This document shows positions 1-8,203 of a stretch of 58,050 nt of DNA, in pieces. A program made the translations under genes and the position numbers. The stretch is from the NCBI GenBank assembly GCA_021324975.1, contig JAJPIA010000102.1:1-58050 (forward strand). The letters run 5' to 3'. The notes under the pieces were generated by a model. That model saw only the letters and a program-made list of their open reading frames with translations. It did not search any database and was not told the DNA's origin. Each line of letters opens with the position of its first letter. The stretch's first letter is position 1. The DNA is from Bacillota bacterium. Its GTDB lineage: Bacteria; Sysuimicrobiota; Sysuimicrobiia; Sysuimicrobiales; Segetimicrobiaceae.

Positions 1-518
1 ACGTGGTTGGTCGTGACGCCGAAGGCGAGCGTGTGGACGCCGCCGCTGTTGTTGGCCACGTTGCCGCCGATGCTGCACGCCGACTGGCTGCTCGGGTCGG
101 GCGCATAAAAATACCCGTCGCGCTCGACCGCGCGCGTCACGTCCAGGTTGATCACGCCGGGCTCCACCACCGCACAGCGGTTGTCGAGGTCCACGGACAG
201 GATCCGGTTCATCTTGCTCATCGAGACGACGATGCCTCCGATCGGCGTGATCGCTCCCCCGGAGAGCCCCGTCCCGCTGCCCCGCGCGACGAGGGGCACG
301 TCGAACCGGGAGGCGATGCGGACGATCGCGGCCACCTCGTCAGCGGATGTCGGGAGCACGACGAGATCAGGGAGCGAAGCGAGCCCCGAACCGTCGTACT
401 CGTAGGCCAGGAGGTCCGTGGGGTGGCTGAAGACGCGAGACGGCTCGAGGGCATCGCACAGGATGCTCGCGAGCGCGTCCCGGTTCTCGATGCGGCGGCG
501 GACGTCGGCGAGCTCCAC
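1..518 (-). CDS. FAD-linked oxidase, GlcD/D-lactate dehydrogenase-like (3' part outside window)
   Basis: The minus strand encodes the first about 172 residues of a PCMH-type FAD-binding oxidase of the GlcD family. Such enzymes oxidise glycolate, D-lactate or another 2-hydroxy acid. The FAD-binding signature is clear: LVARGSGTGLSGG, then VVEPGVINLDV, then DPSSQSACSIGGNVANNSGG. The window ends inside the FAD domain, so the substrate domain is not seen. I chose the GTG at 518 because the conserved N-terminal helix (VELADVRRRIENRDALAS) begins there and an extended -10 element lies 9 bases upstream, leaving almost no 5' leader. A glycolate oxidase subunit is the usual role; the exact substrate is unknown. 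Confidence 0.9.
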   Translation of the reverse strand, partial: MELADVRRRIENRDALASILCDALEPSRVFSHPTDLLAYEYDGSGLASLPDLVVLPTSADEVAAIVRIASRFDVPLVARGSGTGLSGGAITPIGGIVVSMSKMNRILSVDLDNRCAVVEPGVINLDVTRAVERDGYFYAPDPSSQSACSIGGNVANNSGGVHTLAFGVTTNH

Positions 519-527
519 AGCGCTTCT

Positions 528-536
528 AGTATAGCA
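528..536 (-). promoter_or_regulatory. Extended -10 promoter of the glcD-like gene
   Basis: On the minus strand the sequence TGCTATACT fits the extended -10 pattern TGnTATAAT. No convincing -35 hexamer is seen, as expected for an extended -10. The GTG start codon lies only 9 bases after the hexamer, so the transcript would be leaderless or nearly so. Confidence 0.55.
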
Positions 537-639
537 TCCCGCCTCGGGCGCGCAGTCCGGGCCGCGGGGCGCCCGGCGGCAGGACCGGCCCGGCGCCGCC
601 AGAGAACGCTCCTGTGCACGTTCCGGGCCGGTACCCACG

Positions 640-1236
640 ATGCGCTTCTACACGATTGGGCACTCGACGCGGACCCTGGATGACCTGACCGACGCACTGC
701 GCGGATTCGGCGTGCGCACGCTGGTCGACGTGCGGACGGTGCCTCGATCGCGCCACGTGCCGCAGTTCAACCGCGAGCACCTCGGCCGGGTGTTGCCGCG
801 CCGTGGGATCCGCTACCGGCATTGCCCCGCGCTCGGCGGGCTCCGCCGGCCGCGGCCCGATTCGTCGAATACGGCGTGGCGCAACGCCGGGTTTCGCGGA
901 TTCGCCGACTACATGGGCACGCCGGAGTTTGCGCAGGCGGTGCGGGAGCTGCGGCGTCTTGCCCGGACCGGCGGTCCTGTCGCGCTCATGTGCGCCGAGG
1001 CCGTGCCGTGGCGGTGCCACCGCACGTTGATCGCGGACGCGCTCGCGGCCCGGCGGGATACGGTGGTGCACATCATGGGCGGCGGGTCCTCCCGGCCACA
1101 TGAGGTGACGCCGTGGGCGAAGGTGGAGGGCGCCGCGGTGTCGTACCCCGGGCCGGCGCCGGACCGGCCCGCGGATGCACGCAGGCAGACCCCGCGCCGC
1201 CGGCCATCCCGTGGTACGCAGGAGCGGCTGCTCTGA
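640..1236 (+). CDS. DUF488 domain-containing protein
   Basis: The 198-residue product starts MRFYTIGHSTRTLDDL and carries DUF488 family hallmarks: an N-terminal IGHS motif, LVDVRTVPRSRHVPQF, a Y-x-H-x(4)-LGGLR segment and the C-terminal block ALMCAEAVPWRCHR with conserved Cys and His residues. The biochemical function of the family is not established. After about residue 150 the tail is Arg/Pro-rich and low in complexity, longer than in compact members. The gene is divergent from the glcD-like gene and 89 bases ahead of the M32 peptidase gene, in the same direction. Confidence 0.85.
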   Translation: MRFYTIGHSTRTLDDLTDALRGFGVRTLVDVRTVPRSRHVPQFNREHLGRVLPRRGIRYRHCPALGGLRRPRPDSSNTAWRNAGFRGFADYMGTPEFAQAVRELRRLARTGGPVALMCAEAVPWRCHRTLIADALAARRDTVVHIMGGGSSRPHEVTPWAKVEGAAVSYPGPAPDRPADARRQTPRRRPSRGTQERLL

Positions 1237-1325
1237 ACGGCGCCGGCGCGCCATATCCATGCGCCATATCCATAGGCAAGCCATCCCCCCGCGTGACGGG
1301 AGGCCAAGAGAGGAGCGTCCCAACT

Positions 1326-2849
1326 GTGAGTTCGGGAACCGTTCGCGAAGCGCTCCAGGAGCTCAAGACGCACCTTGCGGCGATCGCCGACCTCGAATCG
1401 GCGGCCGCGGTGCTGGACTGGGATCAACACACGTACATGCCGCCCGGCGGGGCGGAGGGGCGGGCGCTCCAGCTGGCGACGCTGAGCCGCATCGCGCACG
1501 AGCTGTTCACGTCGGCGCGGACGGGCGCGCTGCTCGACGCGGCCGAGGCGCGGGGGGACGCGCTCGGTCCGCACTCGGACGACGCGGCGCTGGTCCGCGT
1601 CACGAGGCGCGACTACACCAAGGCGAGCAAGCTCCCCGCGGAGTTCGTCGCGGAGCTGCATCACGCCGCGTCGATCGGCACGCACGTTTGGGAGGACGCG
1701 CGGGCCCGCAACGACTTCGCCCTCTTTCTCCCGCACCTGGAGCAAATCTTCGAGCTCAAGCGCCGTGAAGCCGATTACTTGGGATACCGGGAGCACCCGT
1801 ATGACGCCCTCATGGACGCCTACGAGCCGGAGCTGACGTCCCGCGAGGTGCGGGTCCTGTTCGACCGGCTCGTGGAGGTCACGGTGCCGCTGGTGCGCGC
1901 CATTGCCGCCCGGCCGGCTCCCCGCACGGACATGCTGAAACGCGAATACGGCGAGGCGCCGCAGCGGGCGTTCGGCGTGACGATGGCCCAGGCGTTCGGG
2001 TACGACCTGAGCCGCGGCCGTCTCGACACGTCCGCACATCCGTTCTCCACGGGGTTCGGCCGGGATGACGTGCGGATCACGACCCGTTTTGGGCGCGCGG
2101 GGCTGGGCGCCGTCTTTGGCATCTTTCACGAGGCGGGCCACGCGATGTACAACCAGGGCATTGCGCAGGCGCTCGAGCGCACGCCGCTCGGTGACGGCGC
2201 AAGCTACGGGATTCACGAATCACAATCCAGGTTGTGGGAGAACCTGGTCGGGCGCAGCCGCCCATTTTGGGAGTACGCCTACCCGGCGCTGCGCGAGGCC
2301 TTTCCCGCGCAGCTCGAGGGCGTGGATGCCGAGGCGTGGTACCGCGCGATCAACCGCGTGCGGCCGAGCCTCATCCGCATCCATGCGGACGAGATCACCT
2401 ACAACCTGCACATCATTCTGCGGTTCGAGCTGGAGCAGGCCGTGTTGACCGGCGCGCTACGCCCCGCCGAGCTCCCGGAGGCATGGAACGCCAAGATGAC
2501 ATCGTATCTCGGCGTGACGCCGCCCACGAACACCGACGGCGTGCTCCAGGATACGCACTGGGCCGCGGGTCTCATCGGGTACTTTCCGTCCTACACGCTG
2601 GGCAACGTCGCGTCGGTACAGCTCTTCGAGGCCGCCCGGCGGCGCCATCCCGACCTCGAAGAGCAGATCCGGCGAGGGGAGTTCGGCATGCTTCTCGCAT
2701 GGCTGCGCGAGCACGTCCACGCGTACGGCCGCACGTACACGCCCTGGGACCTGCTCGTCCGTGGAACGGGCGCGCCGCTCAGTCCGGAGCCGTATCTTGC
2801 TTACCTCAAGGCGAAGTTTGGCGAGCTCTACGGCGTCGCGGCGGCCTAG
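1326..2849 (+). CDS. Carboxypeptidase Taq (M32) family metallopeptidase
   Basis: The 507-residue protein is a cytoplasmic zinc carboxypeptidase of family M32, which trims C-terminal residues from peptides. The zinc motif HEAGH is at residues 268-272 (GIFHEAGHAMYNQG), followed by the family segments YGIHESQSRLWEN and IRIHADEITYNLHIILRFE. An open frame extends back to 1113, but the GTG at 1326 is preferred: it follows a GAGAGGAG ribosome binding site and gives the usual family length of about 500 residues with the typical start (LKTHLAAIADLESAAAVLDWDQ). No signal peptide is present. It may recycle peptides imported by the neighbouring transporters, which is an inference. Confidence 0.95.
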   Translation: MSSGTVREALQELKTHLAAIADLESAAAVLDWDQHTYMPPGGAEGRALQLATLSRIAHELFTSARTGALLDAAEARGDALGPHSDDAALVRVTRRDYTKASKLPAEFVAELHHAASIGTHVWEDARARNDFALFLPHLEQIFELKRREADYLGYREHPYDALMDAYEPELTSREVRVLFDRLVEVTVPLVRAIAARPAPRTDMLKREYGEAPQRAFGVTMAQAFGYDLSRGRLDTSAHPFSTGFGRDDVRITTRFGRAGLGAVFGIFHEAGHAMYNQGIAQALERTPLGDGASYGIHESQSRLWENLVGRSRPFWEYAYPALREAFPAQLEGVDAEAWYRAINRVRPSLIRIHADEITYNLHIILRFELEQAVLTGALRPAELPEAWNAKMTSYLGVTPPTNTDGVLQDTHWAAGLIGYFPSYTLGNVASVQLFEAARRRHPDLEEQIRRGEFGMLLAWLREHVHAYGRTYTPWDLLVRGTGAPLSPEPYLAYLKAKFGELYGVAAA

Positions 2850-2865
2850 TACACCGCTGGGGTAT

Positions 2866-2967
2866 TTCGGCAAAGATTGGAGCGGGCGTCAAACGCCCGC
2901 TGCCTACGGCGTGGGCCAGGACGTCCGGCCAGGTCTGCCCGGCCCCTTCTACCCTCGGTGCACATTA
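2866..2967 (+). repeat. Intergenic repeat, copy 1 (shortened)
   Basis: This block starts TTCGGCAA, contains the hairpin AGCGGGCGT-CAA-ACGCCCGCT and continues with CCTACGGCGTGGGCCAGGAC, then GTCCGGCCAGG and a TCTACCCTC end. The same blocks occur in the same order at 39897-40133 and 41108-41317. This copy lacks about 120 bases between the TTCGGCAA start and the hairpin. It lies between convergent genes, where its 9-bp stem could also act as a terminator. Confidence 0.75.
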
Positions 2968-2983
2968 GCGGCGAAGTGCTAGC

Positions 2984-3415
2984 TCAATAGCAGGCCACGC
3001 TCGACGTGGTCGTCGTGCTGTTGATCAGATCGGCCGCGGTGAGCGAACGGTTTTGGCCGGCCACGGTCCGGTCGGGGATCAGCACCTCAGGCGCATGAAA
3101 CGTGACGCCCGGGAGCGACGGGACCGTCGTCGTGGTCGGCACGACGAGCGCCCCCGTGTGCGGTTGCGGCGTAACGAGCATGACGTTCGGCACCGTGGTG
3201 GTCGGTGTACCGCTTCCGATCGTGCTGCGGATGGTGCCGACCTCGGCCGCGTTACCGCTCACACGCGCCGTCGGCGGCAGCGAGGGGGCCTTGGTGTCGA
3301 GACACACGATGGGCCGCGGCTGCACCGGCCCCGCGGCGGCGGGCAGGACCGGGAGGACCAATCCGGCGATAACGCCGGCGGCCGCAAGGACGCGCAGCAT
3401 CTTGCACTCGAGCAT
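2984..3415 (-). CDS. Hypothetical Thr-rich secreted protein
   Basis: No family was recognised. The 143-residue product begins with a Sec-type signal peptide (MLECKMLRVLAAAGVIAGLV, then LPVLPAAAG). The mature part is rich in Thr, Val and Pro, with runs such as GTPTTTVPNVML and VVPTTTTVPSLPG, and ends near INSTTTTSSVACY. It probably acts outside the cytoplasmic membrane. The ATG at 3415 follows a GAGGGGTGAGG ribosome binding site. A longer frame from a TTG at 3490 lacks one and would bury the signal peptide. The two Cys residues, one just after the signal region and one next to the C-terminus, might pair. Confidence 0.6.
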   Translation of the reverse strand: MLECKMLRVLAAAGVIAGLVLPVLPAAAGPVQPRPIVCLDTKAPSLPPTARVSGNAAEVGTIRSTIGSGTPTTTVPNVMLVTPQPHTGALVVPTTTTVPSLPGVTFHAPEVLIPDRTVAGQNRSLTAADLINSTTTTSSVACY

Positions 3416-3527
3416 CAACCTCACCCCTCGGCCGGCGGGGCGCCCCGTGACGGGCGAAACGTCGGGTAGTTTGCGCTCGTGCTCTATCAAAATCCCATTA
3501 GCTTTGAATCGTTGTTCCTGCGCTCCT

Positions 3528-3533
3528 ATTATA
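3528..3533 (-). promoter_or_regulatory. -10 element upstream of the Thr-rich secreted protein gene
   Basis: A consensus TATAAT lies on the minus strand in a locally A+T-rich stretch (GCTTATAATAGG). The ATG at 3415 would then have a leader of roughly 105 bases. No strong -35 is visible. Confidence 0.5.
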
Positions 3534-3586
3534 AGCTAACGCCAGCCCAGGCATCTGCGGTGGGTGAACGGCTCCGCGCCCGCCGG

Positions 3587-4348
3587 TCACCCGGCGAGCT
3601 CGCCCGCCTCGATCATGCGCGCGATGCGCTCGATCCGGTCCGCGAAGATCTTCTCGCCGAGCGCCGCGCTGGCGTTCCGTGCATCCCCCAGGATGCCGGT
3701 CGGGCTCATCTCGTCCATCGGCGGCGGCACCTTCGACCGCCAGCGAATGGACGCGTCGCCGAGAAACCCCTCGCAGGCCTTGTCCATCTGCACGAGGTCG
3801 GGCCGGTGCGCCAGCATCATCGACGTCTCCCCCTGCGCGGCGTGCACGCCGAGGCGCGCCATGTCGAGCCCCTCGCGCGCCGCGAACTGTTTTGTGTTCT
3901 CGAGCCACTCGTCGAAATCCGTGATCGCGGAGACGCGCACGCCGGCCAGCTCGCGCCGCAGGCCCGGCAGCGCGTGCTGCAGCGCGTGATAGTTGCCGCC
4001 GTGGCTGCACAGCAGGATGATCTCCTTGAAGCCGTGTTGGCCCAGGGACCGGCACACGTCGGCGATGATGGCCTCGAGCACGGGTTCCTCGATGCTCACG
4101 GTACCGGCCATGGGGAGGTGGCCGCGCGAATAGCCGAGGCTCACCACCGGCGCGACGAGCGCATCGCCGAGCCTGCGGGCGAGACGAGCGCCGGTCGCGT
4201 ACCCGAGATAGGTGTCGACGCCGATCGGCATGTGCGGCCCGTGCTGCTCCATGGCCCCGAGCATCACGATCACGCGGCGTTTGCCGCCGGCGATCGCGTC
4301 CCGCACCTCCGGCCAGGTCATCTCCTCGATCAAAACGGTGTCACGCAT
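3587..4348 (-). CDS. Creatininase-family amidohydrolase
   Basis: The 253-residue protein belongs to the creatininase family of zinc-dependent cyclic-amide hydrolases, whose members act on creatinine or formamides. Metal-ligand motifs are intact: E34-Q-H36 and D45 in GAMEQHGPHMPIGVD, the SHGGNYHALQ segment and a later QGETSMMLA segment. The ATG at 4348 follows a GGGAGG site 7 bases upstream; the open frame reaches 4432 but lacks another good site. It lies 102 bases downstream of a complete peptide-type ABC transporter on the same strand, so it may process the imported substrate. A paralogue is at 40204-41028. The substrate cannot be told from sequence. Confidence 0.9.
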   Translation of the reverse strand: MRDTVLIEEMTWPEVRDAIAGGKRRVIVMLGAMEQHGPHMPIGVDTYLGYATGARLARRLGDALVAPVVSLGYSRGHLPMAGTVSIEEPVLEAIIADVCRSLGQHGFKEIILLCSHGGNYHALQHALPGLRRELAGVRVSAITDFDEWLENTKQFAAREGLDMARLGVHAAQGETSMMLAHRPDLVQMDKACEGFLGDASIRWRSKVPPPMDEMSPTGILGDARNASAALGEKIFADRIERIARMIEAGELAG

Positions 4349-4450
4349 TCTGCGCCTCCCGGTGTGGTATCGTGCAGCATCGTCGCGGTACGTCGACCGG
4401 ACGCGGACGCCCCGCGATCGACTATCGACCATCAGTCGTGCGCCGGCTCG

Positions 4451-5341
4451 TCAGATCCTGAGCCGGGGGTCCAGCACGTCGCGCAACCCGTCGCCCAGGA
4501 GGTTGACGCCGAACACCGTGATCATGATGGCGACGCCGGGGAACGTGGAGATCCACCAGGCGTCGCGGAGGTAGTCGCGCCCTTCGGTAATCATGCGCCC
4601 CCACTCCGGGGTCGGCGGTTGGCTGCCGAGCCCCACGAACGAGAGCCCCGCGGCCTGGAGGATGGTGATGCCCATACCCAACGTAGCGGCGATGATGATG
4701 GGGGCGACGATGTTCGGCAAGAGGTGGCGGACGAGGATCACGGGGATCGGGACGCCGATGACGCGGGCGGCCTCGATGTAGAGCTGTTCCTTGGCGACGA
4801 GCACGGTGCTGCGGACCAGCCGCGCGTAGAACGGGACGCCCGCGATCCCGACCGCGATCATGAGATTTTGCAGGCTGGGGCCGAGCACGCTCACGATGCC
4901 GAGCGCGAGCAGGATGCCCGGAAACGCCAGCATGAAGTCGATGATCCGCATGATCAACGCGTCCACGGCGCGGCCGTAGTAGCCGGCGACGAGCCCGACC
5001 ATCGTCCCTACAGTCGTGGCGATCGCGACGGCGATCACCCCTACTGTGAGCGAGATGCTCGCCCCATGGACGACCCGGCTGAAGACGTCGCGTCCGTATT
5101 GATCCGTGCCGAACCAGTGCGCGGGTTCCGGCGACTGGAGCGCCGCGGTCACGTCGATCTTGATCGGATTCTGCGGCGCGACCACATCCCTGAACACCGC
5201 AATCAGCGCGAGAAACACGACGATCACAAGCCCCACCATCAATCCTTTGTGCCGGCGCATACGCGGCGCGAGCATCTGCCATCGCGTGCGGGCGTGGGCG
5301 CCGGCGGCCGGGGCGGCGCGGGAGGCGAGGGTCTCAGCCAT
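4451..5341 (-). CDS. Peptide/nickel-type ABC transporter permease, DppC-like
   Basis: This is a 296-residue inner-membrane permease of the DppC/OppC group. It has an N-terminal transmembrane helix (GLMVGLVIVVFLALIAVF), the FGTDQYGRDVFSRVV segment typical of DppC, further helices and the EAA-type loop EAARVIGVPIPVILVRHLLP that contacts the ATPase. It ends with LLGDGLRDVLDPRLR, the usual C-terminus. It follows dppB by 16 bases and completes an SBP-DppB-DppC set. No ATPase subunits are encoded nearby, so they must be supplied from elsewhere. Confidence 0.93.
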   Translation of the reverse strand: MAETLASRAAPAAGAHARTRWQMLAPRMRRHKGLMVGLVIVVFLALIAVFRDVVAPQNPIKIDVTAALQSPEPAHWFGTDQYGRDVFSRVVHGASISLTVGVIAVAIATTVGTMVGLVAGYYGRAVDALIMRIIDFMLAFPGILLALGIVSVLGPSLQNLMIAVGIAGVPFYARLVRSTVLVAKEQLYIEAARVIGVPIPVILVRHLLPNIVAPIIIAATLGMGITILQAAGLSFVGLGSQPPTPEWGRMITEGRDYLRDAWWISTFPGVAIMITVFGVNLLGDGLRDVLDPRLRI

Positions 5342-5357
5342 GCAGGGGGCGCCGCAT

Positions 5358-6281
5358 CTACTGATACCTGATCCGCGGATCTACGACCGCGTAGACGATG
5401 TCTACGACCAGGTTGACGACCACGTATGCCAGGGCGAAGATCAGCACGCTCCCCTGCACCAGCGGGAAGTCCTTGTTCAGGATCGCCTCCACCACGAGAC
5501 GGCCGAGCCCGGGCCGGCCGAAGACCGTCTCGATGAACACAGTGCCGGTGAGCAGCGTTGCAAACTGCAGCCCGAAGATCGTGATCGTCGGGATGAGCGC
5601 GTTGTGCAGCGCGTGGCGCAGCACCACGGTGCGGCCCCTGAGCCCCTTGGCTCGCGCCGTGGTAACGAACTCGGTACGAAGAATGTCCAGCATGCTGGAG
5701 CGGGTCAGCCGGGCGATAATGGCCGCGGCGCCGAGACCGAGGGCCACGGCGGGCATGATCAGGTGGGGCAGGTCGCCGCCGCCCGCGGCCGGCAGCAGCT
5801 CGAAATGGAGCGAGAAGATGAGGATCAGGATGAGCGCGAGCCAGAACGACGGCATGGAGATGCCCAGCGTGGCGACCATCATCGACCCGATGTCCAACCA
5901 GGAGTTCTGGCGGAGCGCGGCCAGGATCCCGAGCGCCAGGCCGAGCGCCGACGCGAGCACGAGCGCCGCCACCGCGAGCTGCACCGTCTGCGGGAAGACC
6001 TCGAAGATCTCCTGCGTCACCGGGCGGTTGTCGCGGATGGAGGTGCCGAGATTGCCGTGCAGGCCGTTCCAGACGAACCGGCCGTACTGCACGAAGAACG
6101 GATCGTTGAGGTGGAGCTGCGCGCGCATGCGCGCGATCTGCTCGGGGCTCGTCTGAAACTCGCTCAGCATCATCTTCACGGGATCGCCCGGGATCAGGTA
6201 GAGCATGGAGAAGACCGCGATGGTGACCCCGAACACCACCGGAACGGTCGCGAGCAGCCGGGCGGAGATGTAGCGAATCAC
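5358..6281 (-). CDS. Peptide/nickel-type ABC transporter permease, DppB-like
   Basis: The 307-residue membrane protein begins MIRYISARLLATVPVVFG, the standard DppB start, and carries LIPGDPVKMM, the EAA-type loop (TARAKGLRGRTVVLRHALHN) and the C-terminal AVVDPRIRY. It starts with GTG. It forms the translocation pore together with the DppC-like protein encoded just downstream; the binding protein is encoded 58 bases upstream. Confidence 0.93.
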   Translation of the reverse strand: MIRYISARLLATVPVVFGVTIAVFSMLYLIPGDPVKMMLSEFQTSPEQIARMRAQLHLNDPFFVQYGRFVWNGLHGNLGTSIRDNRPVTQEIFEVFPQTVQLAVAALVLASALGLALGILAALRQNSWLDIGSMMVATLGISMPSFWLALILILIFSLHFELLPAAGGGDLPHLIMPAVALGLGAAAIIARLTRSSMLDILRTEFVTTARAKGLRGRTVVLRHALHNALIPTITIFGLQFATLLTGTVFIETVFGRPGLGRLVVEAILNKDFPLVQGSVLIFALAYVVVNLVVDIVYAVVDPRIRYQ

Positions 6282-6339
6282 GAGCGAGCCGCAGGCGCCG
6301 CGCCGGGGCCAGCACCGCTGGCCCCACCCGCGCCCCTCT

Positions 6340-7938
6340 CTACTTGCCGATCTTCACGTCGGTCAGGATAGGATACCCTGAGAAGTTGTACTTGGTCCCC
6401 GTAACGTTGCTGCGCACGACCCACACCGAGTACTCGTCCACGAGCGGCACGGTGATCGCCTGGTCGACGAGGAGCTTCTCGATCTGCCGGTAGATCGCGC
6501 TACGCTTCGCGGGGTCGTACGTCTCGCGCCCGGCCTGGAGCATCTTGTCCAGCTCCGGGTTCGAGTAGCAGGCCCAGTTGAAGTTGCCGCCGATGTTGGC
6601 GGAGTCGAACAGGGCAAACAGGCCGTCCGGATCCGTGCTCCGCAGGAACAGGACCGGCCCGTTGGTGGCGCAGTGGTAGTTGTCCTCGTACCACGGCGGC
6701 CGCGCCTGGCTCTTGATGCGCGCGTCGATCCCGAGCGCCAGCAGCTGGCCCTGCAGCAGCTCGATCTCCGGGAGGTTGCCGCTGCCGTAGTTGATGGAGT
6801 TGATCGTCAGCGTGAGCGGCTTGCCGTCCTTCTGGCGGACGTTGTTGGGGCCCATCTTCCAGCCGTCCTCGTCCAGGAGCTGCGCCGCCTTCTTGGGATC
6901 GTACGGGTACGCGTTGCAGAGCGCGGGCGTCTTGAGCGTCTGCTGGGTGAGCGGGGCGCACGCGGTGGTGCCGAGGCCCTTGAACACCGAGTCCGTGATC
7001 GCCGCGCGGTTGATGCCGTAGTTGATTGCCTGCCGCACCTTCAGATCGTTCGTCGGCGCCATGCGGACGTTCAGCACCCAGATCCGCGGTGCGCCGGGGT
7101 ACGGGTTGCGGTCGATGCGCAGCGTCCGCTCCGTCGCGATGTGCGAAAGCGTGGCCGACGGCAGCGACAGACCGCTGATCATCTGGGTCTCGCCGGATTC
7201 CACCGTGGTCACGCGCGTGCCCGCTTCGGGGATGAACTTCCAGATGATCGTGTTGAGGTTCGCCGGCCCCTGGTGATCGCTCCAGGGCGCCTTGCGGTTG
7301 TAGTCCGCGTTGCGTGTCAGGGTGATGTGGTCCTTCGGCACGTATTCCGACACGACGTACTGGCCGCTCCCTACCGGCTTCAGGTTGACTTCGTTTCCTT
7401 GGGCCTGGGTCGCCTTCGGCGAGACGAGCGCCAGGGTGCCGCCGGCCGCGTAGGACAGGAACGGCGCGAACGGGGCCTTGAAGTCGACGCGGACGGTGTG
7501 GTCATCCACCACGGTGCTGCCGGCGTAGCCGGACAGCGCGGACAGCGAGCCGCCCGCCTTGTAGTTCGGGTTCACCACGCGGTCGAAGTTCCACTTGACC
7601 GCTTCCGCGTTCACGGGCGTCCCGTCGGTAAACTTGGCGTCCGGGCGCAGCGTAAACGTGAACGACTTGCCGTCGGCGGAGATCTTGTACGCGCTCGCGA
7701 GCCACGGCAGGATCTTGCCGTCGAGTCCCTGGTACAGGAGGCTCTCGGTCACGTCCGGGATGATCTGAAACGTGACCGCGGACGGGGACGCCTCGGGATC
7801 GAGGGTGGGTGGCTCCTGATCGAGGCCGACGGTCAGCGTTGCCCCGGAAGGCGCCGCCGTCACCGCACCCACCGAGGCCAGCGCGACCGCCAAGAGCACA
7901 ATCCCCGCGCCCACCCCGGCGCGTCGTGCGACTCCCAT
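6340..7938 (-). CDS. ABC transporter substrate-binding protein, family 5
   Basis: This 532-residue extracytoplasmic binding protein has a signal peptide (GVGAGIVLLAVALASVGAVT) and the family 5 features LTVGLDQEPPTLDP, YKISADGKSFTFTLRPDAKF and DGTPVNAEAVKWNFDRVVNP. Family 5 proteins deliver oligopeptides, nickel, opines or glycosides to Dpp-type permeases, here those at 4451-6281. The ATG at 7938 follows an AGGAGGG site with 7-base spacing; the frame open to 8010 has no comparable site. The binding specificity is unknown. The 265 bases upstream contain no gene I can see. Confidence 0.93.
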   Translation of the reverse strand: MGVARRAGVGAGIVLLAVALASVGAVTAAPSGATLTVGLDQEPPTLDPEASPSAVTFQIIPDVTESLLYQGLDGKILPWLASAYKISADGKSFTFTLRPDAKFTDGTPVNAEAVKWNFDRVVNPNYKAGGSLSALSGYAGSTVVDDHTVRVDFKAPFAPFLSYAAGGTLALVSPKATQAQGNEVNLKPVGSGQYVVSEYVPKDHITLTRNADYNRKAPWSDHQGPANLNTIIWKFIPEAGTRVTTVESGETQMISGLSLPSATLSHIATERTLRIDRNPYPGAPRIWVLNVRMAPTNDLKVRQAINYGINRAAITDSVFKGLGTTACAPLTQQTLKTPALCNAYPYDPKKAAQLLDEDGWKMGPNNVRQKDGKPLTLTINSINYGSGNLPEIELLQGQLLALGIDARIKSQARPPWYEDNYHCATNGPVLFLRSTDPDGLFALFDSANIGGNFNWACYSNPELDKMLQAGRETYDPAKRSAIYRQIEKLLVDQAITVPLVDEYSVWVVRSNVTGTKYNFSGYPILTDVKIGK

Positions 7939-8203
7939 CGAGCATCCCTCCTCTGAGTGGGGACATGTCGCTCGTAGGGCGGCAACACGTTGGGAACCCC
8001 GCGTCCGCACCGCTCTCGAGCCTCACCGGTCCGGTTCGTCGTCGGGTAGGATCATCGCTTTCGCGCCGTCCGCGAGCGCTTCCTGCGCGGCCCCGCGCCG
8101 GCGCACAATTCTTCCTAAAGGATACGGGCGCGGCGGCGCAACCGGTTCGCGGGTGGCGGGGTGCGCACCGCCGAGCGGCGGCCGCGCAGCCGGCTCCGCG
8201 CCG

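Noticed and set aside
1113-1325. Longer N-terminus of the M32 carboxypeptidase
   Set aside because: The extra 71 residues overlap the end of the DUF488 gene, are low in complexity and lack family similarity; GTG at 1326 has a ribosome binding site.
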